Of a DNA stretch of 64,000 nt, positions 42,918-51,647 are shown piece after piece. The number at the start of each line of letters is the position of its first letter. Position 1 is the stretch's first letter. The notes under the pieces are model-generated. The model saw nothing but the letters and a program-made list of their open reading frames with translations. It ran no database searches and was not told the DNA's origin. The translations under genes were made by a program, and so were the position numbers. This stretch comes from Halomonas sp. A40-4 (GTDB taxonomy: Bacteria > Pseudomonadota > Gammaproteobacteria > Pseudomonadales > Halomonadaceae), in assembly GCF_015767635.1 (NCBI RefSeq), contig NZ_CP065230.1, positions 1,178,001 to 1,242,000 on the forward strand, in the 5' to 3' direction.

Positions 42918-44444
42918 TCACACAGCCTCCTGAATGCTGTCCTTCCTGGCAATTACTGGGCCGTGTGCAGAAGCCAGTAACCGTTCCTCGGAAATTTCAT
43001 TTGCTGCAACGTCATCTGTGATGAGGCCGTCATAAACAACCAGGCAACGTGAACTGAGCTGCACCAATTCGGAGAGCTCGGAAGAATAGAAAATAATAGC
43101 TCCCCCTTGATCCACGAAATGGCGCATCATTGCGTAGATGGATTGCTTGGTGCCGACATCCACTCCTCTGGTTGGATCAAATAACACCAGAATTTTAGCG
43201 CCTGTCATCAGGGCTCGAGCCAATAATACCTTCTGTTGATTGCCCCCAGAGAGGTTGCCAACTTCGAAATCGAGATAGCGTGTTGAAAGGCTTACCTGGC
43301 TTGCAGCCTCCGCAGCCAGATGGTTTTCGAGACGGCCATTGACGATTTTCGCCCAGCCTGTTGTGGCAAAATTGGGTATGGAAATATTCGCCGCTGCACT
43401 TAAGCTGGGAAATATGCCTTCGGTCTTCCGTTCTTCGGGCACGAAAGCGATTCCAGGATTAATCCGTAGTGCTTGTCGAGGTGTGTTTAGTGAAGTGATC
43501 TTACCACCGACCCTTATTTCTCCTGATTTCGGTTTATGTAATCCGCCAAATATACGGAAGAGTTCCTGCTGGCCCTGACCTTCCAACCCGGCAACACCAA
43601 GTATCTCCCCAGCATGAAGTTTAAGGTTGATTCCTTTCAGCATTTTCGATGCTAGTCGATCTGTTTCGAGCAATACCTCTCCGTTAGTAGCGTTCTCACG
43701 AGCAGCTTTGTTCTTGTGGCTCGATTCATGTCCTACCATCATTGAAAAAATGTCTTCGTCATCGACACCTTCCAGATCAACTGTTCCCATCGTCGCGCCA
43801 TTGCGCAGGATAGTCGCTCTTTGACATATTTCTCTTACTTCATTGAGACGGTGGGAAATGTACAGAACACTCACGCCTTGCGACGTGACTCGACGTATTT
43901 GACGAAACAGCCAACTGGTATCAGGAAGCGCGGCGGTAGGCTCATCGAGAATTAGTAGGCAGTGCGCATGGCTGAGCGCACGAACGAGTTCTATACGCTG
44001 TCGCTGGGCTAGTGTCAGGTCAGCAACAATCGACTGGGATGAAATGTCATCGATTTCCCATTCGATTAACACCTCATTGGCGCGTTCGAAAATACTAGCC
44101 TTGGATTCTGGCCAAAAACGACCCGAAGATGCCCGGGGCAAAAGAAGATTTTCAGCAACAGTCATGTTGGGAATTAGGCTAAGCTCTTGGAATGCAGTCG
44201 CAATCCCCCAGCGTCTCGCCTCTATGATCGAGCTTGGCCGGATGATTTCTTCATCAAGCGATATGCTTCCAGCATTTGAGCTAACAACCCCCGATAAAAT
44301 CTTAACCAGAGTGGACTTGCCCGCCCCATTTTCACCAAGGACGGCATGTACCTCGCCAGGCCAAATGCCCATATCGACTCCGCTCAGGGCGACAGTGGCT
44401 CCATAACGCTTGGACAGATTACTTATATTTATTCTTTCGGTCAT
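42918..44444 (-). CDS. Ribose-type ABC transporter ATPase (RbsA family, two nucleotide-binding domains)
   Basis: 508 residues. First domain: Walker A GENGAGKSTLVK near 33-44, signature ADLTLAQRQRIELV and Walker B LLILDEPTAAL. Second domain: degenerate Walker A (GLEGQGQQELF), intact signature LSGGNQQKVLLARAL and a Walker B reading ILVLFDPTRGVD, in which the usual Asp-Glu before PTRG is Phe-Asp. The second site may therefore not hydrolyse ATP. ATG at 44444 follows TTTGGAGACGCAC; an earlier ATG 33 bases upstream lies inside the promoter region. Confidence 0.92.
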   Translation of the reverse strand: MTERINISNLSKRYGATVALSGVDMGIWPGEVHAVLGENGAGKSTLVKILSGVVSSNAGSISLDEEIIRPSSIIEARRWGIATAFQELSLIPNMTVAENLLLPRASSGRFWPESKASIFERANEVLIEWEIDDISSQSIVADLTLAQRQRIELVRALSHAHCLLILDEPTAALPDTSWLFRQIRRVTSQGVSVLYISHRLNEVREICQRATILRNGATMGTVDLEGVDDEDIFSMMVGHESSHKNKAARENATNGEVLLETDRLASKMLKGINLKLHAGEILGVAGLEGQGQQELFRIFGGLHKPKSGEIRVGGKITSLNTPRQALRINPGIAFVPEERKTEGIFPSLSAAANISIPNFATTGWAKIVNGRLENHLAAEAASQVSLSTRYLDFEVGNLSGGNQQKVLLARALMTGAKILVLFDPTRGVDVGTKQSIYAMMRHFVDQGGAIIFYSSELSELVQLSSRCLVVYDGLITDDVAANEISEERLLASAHGPVIARKDSIQEAV

Positions 44445-44472
44445 GTGCGTCTCCAAATAGCACCGCCATCTT

Positions 44473-44486
44473 TGCAAACGTTTGCA
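44473..44486. promoter_or_regulatory. Perfect LacI-type palindrome TGCAAACGTTTGCA
   Basis: Fourteen-bp perfect CG-centred palindrome 29 bases upstream of the ATPase start. It shares the half-site CGTTTGCA with the sites at 44535-44553 and 40855-40873. Typical of LacI-family operators. Confidence 0.75.
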
Positions 44487-44534
44487 TAGATACAGATATT
44501 GTTTTTCTATGTGTGAGAAATATTTCTTCCCACG

Positions 44535-44553
44535 GAATTTAAAACGTTTGCAT
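44535..44553. promoter_or_regulatory. LacI-type operator half-palindrome GAATTTAAAACGTTTGCAT (copy 2)
   Basis: Identical to 40855-40873. Its spacing to the perfect palindrome at 44473 is about 65 bases, close to six helical turns, which would allow looping between the two sites. Confidence 0.7.
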
Positions 44554-44631
44554 AACTAATAAGTAACGAATGACATCCTGTCAAATGGCCGCCTAGTAAT
44601 TTCGACTATTGTCTAACGAATACTCGTCTGA

Positions 44632-44686
44632 CGCCAAGCTCGCCATGGCATTGACCCCTCCGCGATGCCAGAAGCAGAGCTTGGCG
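44632..44686. terminator. Nested inverted repeat after the enolase-superfamily gene
   Basis: Outer arms CGCCAAGCTC (44632-44641) and GAGCTTGGCG (44677-44686), inner arms TGGCAT (44646-44651) and ATGCCA (44665-44670). Located between the end of the 44720-48557 operon and the promoter of the ABC operon on the same strand, where insulation would be useful. No T-run. Confidence 0.45.
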
Positions 44687-44719
44687 CGTACTGCCGCAAA
44701 AAGCCTTTATTGACAGTCG

Positions 44720-45862
44720 CTACTGCCAAGTTGCCTGGTTGGCGCGGGTGGCCGCGAGGCGTGCTTCGTCAAGTGCAATGCCGAGGCCAGGCTCATCAGA
44801 GAGCGTCAGCCAGCCTTCGGCATCGGGCTTGATGGCGGTCGTCAGCGGAAAGTCGCGCACTTCGGGTGTCCATTCCGGTGGGTCGAAGGGGTATTCCAGA
44901 TAAGGACAGCCTGCTGGGCCAACCGCTCCTGCGGTGAGATGCAGGTTGGCGGCAAGGCCGATGCCGTTTCCCCAGGTATGCGGTGTGAACCACTTGCCTG
45001 CCGTGGTGACCTCTTTCGCCAGTCTGGATAAGCCGAGAAGCCCGATTGAGCAGACGGCGTCCGGTTGGTAGACGTCAAGACACTGCTGTCGCAGCATTTC
45101 GCGGAATTCGTAGGGTTCACGGGTCATCTCGCCACCGGCGATTTTCAGCCGCTCGCCGGTCAGGTCGTTGAGGGCGCGCATCCCAGGATAATCGCCGCGA
45201 TAGAGCGGCTCCTCCATCCACAGCACATGATGGCGAATCAACTCCTCAGCCACCTCGCTTGCCTTGGCCAGGTCCCAGGGGGCCTGGGTATCCCAGGGCA
45301 TCCGCCAGCCCTGGTTGCAGTCGACCATCAGATCCAGCTCTTGTCCCACGGCATCACGTACCGCCGCGAGCACCGCTAGATCATCGTCGAGCCGGTGACG
45401 GCCAAAGCGTAGTTTCATGGCGGTGATGCCCGCGTCGCGAATCTGCTCGGCGAGGGCAACGACCTGCTCGGTAGGTCGATGAGTACCGCTGGAGGCGTAC
45501 GCCTTCAGGCGCGACGAGGTGCCGCCCAGCAATTGCCATAACGGTTGTGCCTTGATCTTGCCGATCAAGTCCCATAGAGCGACTTCCAGTGGCCAGCAAC
45601 GCCCGGCATGAAAGCCGATGTTGTCGATAACGGCGCTATGGCGTTCGATGGCTAAGGGGTCTTTCCCAATGAATAGTGACCGGAAGTCGTCGAAGCCATA
45701 CATGGCATCGCCCGAGCCGATGCCTTCACGGCCTTCGCTGTCGATCACGCGAACGATAGCGGCAGGAAACTTTTGCCTGGGTTGGCTATCCCAGGCCGCG
45801 GGGAAGGGTGGGTCGAGCTCGCACTGGTGCTGGCTGATCTCGATGCGCTCAATCACGTTCAT
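44720..45862 (-). CDS. Mandelate racemase/muconate lactonizing enzyme family protein (enolase superfamily)
   Basis: 380 residues. N-terminal capping domain, then the barrel with AMKLRFGRH (K-x-R at strand 2), metal ligands in [11 protein letters not shown] (Asp), WMEEPL (Glu) and IAGGEMT (Glu), and a His in [11 protein letters not shown] near 300. This pattern suits acid-sugar dehydratases or racemases of the superfamily. Its ATG overlaps the stop of the Fe-ADH gene (ATGA, 45859-45862). Together with Fe-ADH and ALDH genes it probably degrades a sugar acid or polyol; the substrate is open. Confidence 0.87.
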   Translation of the reverse strand: MNVIERIEISQHQCELDPPFPAAWDSQPRQKFPAAIVRVIDSEGREGIGSGDAMYGFDDFRSLFIGKDPLAIERHSAVIDNIGFHAGRCWPLEVALWDLIGKIKAQPLWQLLGGTSSRLKAYASSGTHRPTEQVVALAEQIRDAGITAMKLRFGRHRLDDDLAVLAAVRDAVGQELDLMVDCNQGWRMPWDTQAPWDLAKASEVAEELIRHHVLWMEEPLYRGDYPGMRALNDLTGERLKIAGGEMTREPYEFREMLRQQCLDVYQPDAVCSIGLLGLSRLAKEVTTAGKWFTPHTWGNGIGLAANLHLTAGAVGPAGCPYLEYPFDPPEWTPEVRDFPLTTAIKPDAEGWLTLSDEPGLGIALDEARLAATRANQATWQ

Positions 45863-47058
45863 GCGCTGATCTCCCGGTTCTGGGTGGCAAGCTCGGCAAC
45901 ACGGCGCTCGAACACAGATACAGTGGCGTCAGCGAGCCATTGCCAGTCCTCGCCAGTTGGACGGCGGGCTGCGTTGTGGGCCATGGGCGCGTTCTCGTCT
46001 TTTTGCATGGTCAAGGCTAGCGCCTCAGCGTCTAGTGTCTGCGTGGTGAAGGGGGCAAGGGCTTGATTGAAGTGGGTCTGATCAGCAAGTTCGCGGAATA
46101 GCCTGGGCAGCTCTTGTGCCTTGCTCCCGGCTTTCAGTGCATGGGCCGCTGGCGCGAAACATGCCTCATTGTCTGCCACCGACCACGCCAGTGACGCTTC
46201 CAGCGCCAGCGTTACGGCGACACCATGGGGTAAGTGGTAACAGCTACCCAGGGCATGGCCGATATTGTGTGCGATGCCGGTACCGCCATTATCAATGGCC
46301 TGGCCCGCTAGGCAAGCGGCTTCCTGCATGCGTTGGCGGGCCACCAGGTCATGAGGGTTGGTCACCGCCATGGGCAGCGTCTCGCCTACCTGGCGGATGG
46401 CCTGCAGCGCTGGCGCTTCAATAAAAGTGTGTCGCCCTTGGCCGGTAGTGGCCTCCAGCGCGTGGACGAAGGCATCCAGGCCGGTGGTGGCGGTGAGCGG
46501 GGCGGGCAGGCCACGGGTTAACACCGGGTCGAGCAGGACCGCGTCGGGTAGCAATTCGTCGCCCCAGGCCCAAAGCTTGCGTCCCTCTGCGTCGGTGAGG
46601 ATCGACGTGCGTGTGACCTCGGAGCCGGTACCCGAGGTCGTTGGCACCATCACGGCGGGTACGCGCCCTGACCAGGGGGTTCTGGCCAGCAGGTAATTTT
46701 CCATATCGCCCTGGCTTTCTGCGAGTGCGGCGACCAGCTTGGCGATGTCTAATGCGGTGCCGCCGCCCAGCCCTATCACCAATGGGCGGCCGGGCAGGGC
46801 ACGTACCTCGGCTGCGGCCGCATCGGCGGTAGCGACGCTGGGTTCGCCCGTCGGTGCCAGGAAGGTATCTACCTCAGCATCAGCTGTCAGGTTGTCGACC
46901 AGGGCATCGACCAGGCCGGTCGCGGCAAGGCCCTGGTCACTGATGACCATGTAACGGCTGGCACCCAGGCGGTGACGAAGCTCAGGTAGCTGCTCAAGGC
47001 TGCCAGGTCCCGCGATGATCGGTGTCTGACGTCCGGTGTGAAAATGATTCAGGGGCAT
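45859..47058 (-). CDS. Iron-containing alcohol dehydrogenase
   Basis: 399 residues. [20 protein letters not shown] near 94-113, [17 protein letters not shown] near 137, metal-ligand segments [24 protein letters not shown] and [10 protein letters not shown]. The ATG at 47058 lies five bases after the ALDH stop; a TTG at 47067 overlapping that stop is an alternative start. Works between the ALDH and the enolase-type enzyme in one operon. Confidence 0.88.
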   Translation of the reverse strand: MPLNHFHTGRQTPIIAGPGSLEQLPELRHRLGASRYMVISDQGLAATGLVDALVDNLTADAEVDTFLAPTGEPSVATADAAAAEVRALPGRPLVIGLGGGTALDIAKLVAALAESQGDMENYLLARTPWSGRVPAVMVPTTSGTGSEVTRTSILTDAEGRKLWAWGDELLPDAVLLDPVLTRGLPAPLTATTGLDAFVHALEATTGQGRHTFIEAPALQAIRQVGETLPMAVTNPHDLVARQRMQEAACLAGQAIDNGGTGIAHNIGHALGSCYHLPHGVAVTLALEASLAWSVADNEACFAPAAHALKAGSKAQELPRLFRELADQTHFNQALAPFTTQTLDAEALALTMQKDENAPMAHNAARRPTGEDWQWLADATVSVFERRVAELATQNREISA

Positions 47059-47063
47059 AGGGC

Positions 47064-48557
47064 TCAAATCTCGATCCAGGTGGTCTTGAGTTCTGTGTAC
47101 TTATCAAAGGCATGGAGAGATTTGTCGCGGCCCTGGCCGGATTGCTTGTAGCCACCAAACGGCGCATTGATCGATGTGTGGTCGTAACAGTTGACCCAAA
47201 CGGTGCCCGCGCGCAAGGCACGAGCGGCGCGGTGGCCGTCGCGTAGCCGATCTGTCCAGATCGCTGCTCCCAGGCCGTAGTCGGTGTCATTGGCGATGGC
47301 CAATGCCTCATCCAGGTCGTCCACGGTAATCACCACCAGGACGGGCCCGAATATCTCTTCGCGGGCCACCCGCATATCGTTGGTGACATCGTCGAGTACG
47401 GCCGGGGTCAGGTAGTAACCGCCGCTCTCGCTGCGAACCTGCTCGCCGCCGAACAGCCGTTGCGCCCCTTCGCGCTGGCCCTGATCGAGATACCCCTGCA
47501 CCTTTTCCATATGCGCCTGTTCAATCATCGCCCCCATCTGTACGGCGGGGTCGAGGGGGTCGCCGGGCTTTAGTGCCTCGGCCCAGCCGCGGAGTTTTGC
47601 AAGCAGCGCTTCCTTGACGGTTCGATCGACAATCAGGCGGGTACCCGCGTGGCAGGTCTCGCCCTGGTTGTACCAGACGCCATAGGCGACCGACATGGCG
47701 ATGGTGTCCAGGTCTTCCACATCGCGCGTGACGATGTGCGGGCTCTTGCCGCCGCACTCCAGACCGATGCGCTTCATATTGGAGTGCGCGGAATACTCAA
47801 GAAAGGCTTTCCCGACCTCAGTGGAACCGGTGAAACCAACAGCATCGACGCCGTCATGCAGGCCCAATGCCTTGCCAGCGATGTGGCCAAGCCCTGTGAC
47901 CACCTGGAAGGCGCCCGCGGGAATACCAGCCCCTTGGGCAAGCTCGGCCACCTTGAGCGTTGCCAGGCTAGACTGCTCGGCGGGCTTGAGGATCACCGAG
48001 TTGCCCGCGCCCAGCGCCGGGCCGATCTTCCAGCTGGCGATAATCAAGGGGTAGTTCCATGGCACCACGGCGGCCACCACGCCCATCGGCTCACGGTCTA
48101 TCAGGCAGACGCTCGTTGAGCCGTTAGGTGCCGTCTCACCGTAAAGCTTGTCGAGTGATTCGGCATACCAGCGCAGCCCTCCGACCAGGCCGGGCACATC
48201 CACGGTTGTGGTCTGGCCGATCGGCTTGCCGGTTTCCAGGGTCTCAAGTAACGCAATGTCGTCTAGCTGTGCCTCAATGGCATCCGCCCATGCCAACATG
48301 CGCGATTTGCGTTCGGTGGGCGGCAGGTCTCGCCATTCACCACTCTCGAAACTGCGGCGAGCACTGGCGACGGCGAGGTCGACGTCGGCGTTGTCACAAG
48401 CCGCCACATCCGTGAGTACCTGACCGGTGGCCGGGTTCTCGGCTGAAAAAGTGGCGCCGTTGAGAGCGTTGACGAATTGTCCGTCGATATAGGCCAGTTG
48501 CGGTAGAGGGAGAGTGCTTGCGCGGTTCTGCCAGTCGGCGTGGGAGCGGTCCGTCAT
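47064..48557 (-). CDS. NAD(P)-dependent aldehyde dehydrogenase
   Basis: 497-residue ALDH. VPWNYPLIIASWKIGPALGA near 161-180, cofactor loop GFTGSTEVGK near 240, catalytic Glu in LECGGKSPH near 263, nucleophile Cys in NQGETCHAGTR near 297, and the conserved INAPFGGYKQSGQGRDKS near 467. Closest by pattern to gamma-aminobutyraldehyde/betaine aldehyde dehydrogenases (PuuC/BetB type). First gene of the operon, divergent from a LysR gene. Confidence 0.9.
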   Translation of the reverse strand: MTDRSHADWQNRASTLPLPQLAYIDGQFVNALNGATFSAENPATGQVLTDVAACDNADVDLAVASARRSFESGEWRDLPPTERKSRMLAWADAIEAQLDDIALLETLETGKPIGQTTTVDVPGLVGGLRWYAESLDKLYGETAPNGSTSVCLIDREPMGVVAAVVPWNYPLIIASWKIGPALGAGNSVILKPAEQSSLATLKVAELAQGAGIPAGAFQVVTGLGHIAGKALGLHDGVDAVGFTGSTEVGKAFLEYSAHSNMKRIGLECGGKSPHIVTRDVEDLDTIAMSVAYGVWYNQGETCHAGTRLIVDRTVKEALLAKLRGWAEALKPGDPLDPAVQMGAMIEQAHMEKVQGYLDQGQREGAQRLFGGEQVRSESGGYYLTPAVLDDVTNDMRVAREEIFGPVLVVITVDDLDEALAIANDTDYGLGAAIWTDRLRDGHRAARALRAGTVWVNCYDHTSINAPFGGYKQSGQGRDKSLHAFDKYTELKTTWIEI

Positions 48558-48740
48558 CTAATAACCTCGGCGGTGAGTTGGCATGTCGGCGTGATACTAG
48601 GCGCTCAGCTGTGGCCCCACAAACGACGAAAGCGAACCCCGGGTATTCCTATAACTCATGCAAGGCTGGTATTGGGCAGGTGATTACTGACATTATCTGG
48701 TAAGTTGCTGCGAAAAAATCACCCAATGAGGCTCCGGCAA

Positions 48741-49646
48741 ATGTCACGCACTTTACCCCCACTCAATTCTCTCAAGGCCTTCGAGGCCGCCGCCGAGTGT
48801 GCGAGTTTTACCCTGGCGGCACAGCGCCTCTGCGTGACTCAGAGCGCAGTCAGCCGTCAAGTCAAGCTGCTGGAGGAGCAGTTGGGGGTGTCGCTTTTCC
48901 AGCGCGGTTCAGGCCACCTTCGACTGACCGACGCGGGGCGCCGGTTGCAACCTGTACTGCGTCAGTCCTTTGATCGCATTGCCTGGACCGTAAGAGGCTT
49001 GCAAGAGCCAGATGCTGTTCCCCACCTGCGCCTGAATGCGCCCCCGACCTTTGCCAACCGATGGTTGATCCCGCGGCTGGGTCGCTTGAAATCCTTGCAC
49101 CCGGATCTGGAGTTGTCCCTGACTACGCGCGCCGATGACGACCTTGCAGGAGACGAAAACCTGGATGCAGCGATTCGTTTTGGAACCGGTGAGTGGTCGG
49201 ATGCCGAGATAGTTCACTTGATGCAAGAAAGTCATATCGCCGTCTGCGCACCCAAGCTCAGGGGGTCTATGCGTCGTGATGCGCTCGACCTCAATCACCA
49301 GGTGCTGCTCCATGTCCTTTGGGGTGAGGATCGCTTTCATACCTGGGATCACTGGTTGTCAGCGGCGGGTATCGAAGGGGTGAAGACCAGCGGGGGTATT
49401 GCGTTTGACCTGCTGGAATTGGCGATTCATGCCGCCGTCAACGCTGTCGGGGTGACCATCGCTGACCGGCACATGGTTGCCCGTGAGCTGGATAGAGGGG
49501 AGCTTGTATCTTGGCTTGATGTCGAGGTCACCGGGCATCGTTCCTACTGGTTGGCAACCCGGCCACACCAGGTTGAGTCGGCCAACCTCAAGCTTTTTCG
49601 CCAATGGCTGGCGCAGGAGATTGAAGATCCCCCCACCGGTCTATAG
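48741..49646 (+). CDS. LysR-family regulator, GcvA type
   Basis: 301 residues from ATG 48741 (GAGG about 9 bases upstream; an in-frame ATG at 48726 is an alternative). The N-terminus LPPLNSLKAFEAAAECASFT followed by LAAQRLCVTQSAVSRQVKLL is the GcvA/AmpR-type LysR helix-turn-helix. Divergent from the ALDH/Fe-ADH/enolase operon across about 180 bases and probably its regulator. Confidence 0.88.
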   Translation: MSRTLPPLNSLKAFEAAAECASFTLAAQRLCVTQSAVSRQVKLLEEQLGVSLFQRGSGHLRLTDAGRRLQPVLRQSFDRIAWTVRGLQEPDAVPHLRLNAPPTFANRWLIPRLGRLKSLHPDLELSLTTRADDDLAGDENLDAAIRFGTGEWSDAEIVHLMQESHIAVCAPKLRGSMRRDALDLNHQVLLHVLWGEDRFHTWDHWLSAAGIEGVKTSGGIAFDLLELAIHAAVNAVGVTIADRHMVARELDRGELVSWLDVEVTGHRSYWLATRPHQVESANLKLFRQWLAQEIEDPPTGL

Positions 49647-49669
49647 CTGTCATGGTTAAGCGTCCATTT

Positions 49670-49687
49670 GCAAAAAGGTCTTTTTGC
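49670..49687. terminator. Short hairpin between two convergent LysR genes
   Basis: GCAAAAAG and CTTTTTGC are inverted repeats between the end of the plus-strand LysR gene and the end of the minus-strand one; A/T runs on both arms fit a weak bidirectional terminator. Confidence 0.5.
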
Positions 49688-49705
49688 GGAAAGATCGTCA
49701 CAGGG

Positions 49706-50656
49706 CTAGGAGGCGTCGTGGAGGTTATTATCAGAAAGAAGCTGTTCTCGCAGTAAGTCGATGAGCGTATCCCCCGCTGGATGCTGGAAACTCGGCGATT
49801 GTCGAACCGTCAGCTCGGCAGGTGGCAGTGCCGGGAACCCGTCTGCTTCATCAAGGATGCGCCAGTTCTCTGGCATGGCGCGTTGATCAGTAACCGTGAC
49901 GGCCTTGCCCTGGTTGACGGCAACACGCAGCCCGGTGGGGCTTTGGGTAGTATATTCCAGCGACCATTGCCTGCCCATGCGAGCAAGGGCTTCCAGGGCG
50001 CGTTCTCGATAAGGGCAGTGGTCGGGGAAGAGCGCCAGTGCGAGCGGCGCACTGGGGTCGACACAATAATCTCGATGCGCTGCCCAAACCACTTCCTCGT
50101 GGCCCATTGATACCCCATGCCGTTGGCTTTTGTGCTGAATGGTCAGTACGAGATCCAGTTCCCCCGCTTCCAATGACTCGATGAGTTCACTCGACATGCG
50201 GCAGTGAATATGCGGCCGAATGCGCGGATGGCGTTCGGCAAAGCGGCCCAATAGTGCCGGTAGCCAGGCTTCGGCATAATTTTCTGGTAGGCCGAAACGA
50301 ATGATGCCGTCGTGGTCGCCGTGACCAAGCACGCTCAACGCCTCGCGTTGCAATTGCAACAGGCGTCGGGCGTAGACCAGAAACGTTTCACCATCTTGAG
50401 TGAGTGTCAGTTGACGGCTTGTACGCTGTAATAAACGGGTGCCGAGCCGTTCTTCCAGGGTGCGTATGCGCAGACTAATGGTCGACTGCGTCTTATGCAG
50501 CTGGTTAGCGGCAGCAGTAAACCCATTGTTGTCCACGACGGCAACGAAAGCACTCAGCAGCTCATTGTCGAGTGACGGGGTGCGGGATGAACTATCGGTA
50601 AAGTCGATGGAATCCATCACAAGGAATTGTTTCCTCAATAGAGAGTGTTTATTCAC
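49706..50656 (-). CDS. LysR-family transcriptional regulator
   Basis: 316 residues starting at a GTG with TGGAGGCATA upstream; an in-frame ATG at 50617 is the alternative. The helix-turn-helix is GFTAAANQLHKTQSTISLRI then RTLEERLGTRLLQRTSR, followed by the effector domain. It is divergent from the 2OG-oxygenase/DddP-like operon at 50720 with only about 60 bases between starts, so it probably regulates those genes. Confidence 0.85.
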   Translation of the reverse strand: MNKHSLLRKQFLVMDSIDFTDSSSRTPSLDNELLSAFVAVVDNNGFTAAANQLHKTQSTISLRIRTLEERLGTRLLQRTSRQLTLTQDGETFLVYARRLLQLQREALSVLGHGDHDGIIRFGLPENYAEAWLPALLGRFAERHPRIRPHIHCRMSSELIESLEAGELDLVLTIQHKSQRHGVSMGHEEVVWAAHRDYCVDPSAPLALALFPDHCPYRERALEALARMGRQWSLEYTTQSPTGLRVAVNQGKAVTVTDQRAMPENWRILDEADGFPALPPAELTVRQSPSFQHPAGDTLIDLLREQLLSDNNLHDAS

Positions 50657-50719
50657 TATGCCTCCAGATAAGCCCGGGTGCCAAGCCCGGTGCCTGTTTT
50701 ACTGCTGGAGGATAATGCA

Positions 50720-51610
50720 ATGCTGAACGCTGACCAGTTGGCGGATGCCGAACGCCTGGATCTGTCTGCCTTCGTCAATACCGAACGCTATCCACTCGAT
50801 GACCCCAATAGTTCGTCGCTGGTTGAGGTCATTGAGTCTGCCCGGCGTGATCTTGATCGTGAGGGCTGTGCGGTGCTTCGTGGCTTTTTGCACCCGAGCG
50901 TACTCGAACAGGCACGATTAGAGAGCGCGCGCATGGCCGAGAAAAGTTTCTTCAACACGCGCCAGGTCAACGCCTATTTTACGGCTGATGACCCCTCGCT
51001 GCCGGAAGATGACCCCCGCCGGATATTCATGACGCGTACCAGCGGTTTCGTTACACGGGACATGATCACGGCAGATAGCCTGATTCATAGGCTCTATGTC
51101 TCCAAGGCAATGAAATCGCTGGTGGCACGCTGTCTTGGCGAAGAGCAGATTTACGAGTATGCCGACCCCTTTGCTGGCCTCGTGCTCAACGTATTGCCCG
51201 ATGGTACTCAGCAGCCGTGGCACTACGACACCAACGAATTCATCGTCACCATGATGACGCAGCAGCCCGAAGCGGGCGGCGTTTTCGAGTATTGCCCGGG
51301 AATTCGTACACCGCAGGACGAAAACTATACCGGTGTCAGGGCGGTGATTCGTGAGGATGACCCAACACCTGTAAAGCGTTTGGATCTGCGTCCGGGGGAT
51401 CTACAGCTTTTCAAAGGGCGCTTCAGTCTGCACCGCGTCTCAGAGGTGCAAGGTGATACGCCAAGACTGACGGCCATTTTCGCCTATTCGCAGCAACCCG
51501 GCGTGGTCGGCAAGCTGGAACGAACACGCCAGTTGTACGGGCGTGTCGCTGAGCAGCATATCCAGGCAGAAGCCCGCTATGCCGAGCGTACTGACGGACT
51601 GATCGACTAA
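50720..51610 (+). CDS. Fe(II)/2-oxoglutarate-dependent oxygenase (ArpA/BesD-like group)
   Basis: 296 residues. The facial triad is visible as His168-x-Asp170 in WHYDTNEF and His238 in FSLHRVSEV; Arg249 in PRLTAIFAY fits the 2-oxoglutarate-binding Arg. The N-terminal RYPLDDPNSSSLVEVI and GCAVLRGFL segments resemble a family that also contains amino-acid halogenases of the BesD/HalD type. Halogenases lack the Asp of the triad, so this protein, which keeps Asp170, should hydroxylate or otherwise oxidise its substrate. It heads an operon with a DddP-like protein and a betaine-type binding protein. ATG at 50720 follows GGAGGATAATGCA. The family link is from memory and the substrate is unknown. Confidence 0.78.
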   Translation: MLNADQLADAERLDLSAFVNTERYPLDDPNSSSLVEVIESARRDLDREGCAVLRGFLHPSVLEQARLESARMAEKSFFNTRQVNAYFTADDPSLPEDDPRRIFMTRTSGFVTRDMITADSLIHRLYVSKAMKSLVARCLGEEQIYEYADPFAGLVLNVLPDGTQQPWHYDTNEFIVTMMTQQPEAGGVFEYCPGIRTPQDENYTGVRAVIREDDPTPVKRLDLRPGDLQLFKGRFSLHRVSEVQGDTPRLTAIFAYSQQPGVVGKLERTRQLYGRVAEQHIQAEARYAERTDGLID

Positions 51611-51647
51611 GCACGCCTCCCTATATTTTCAATGAAGAGGAGAGACC

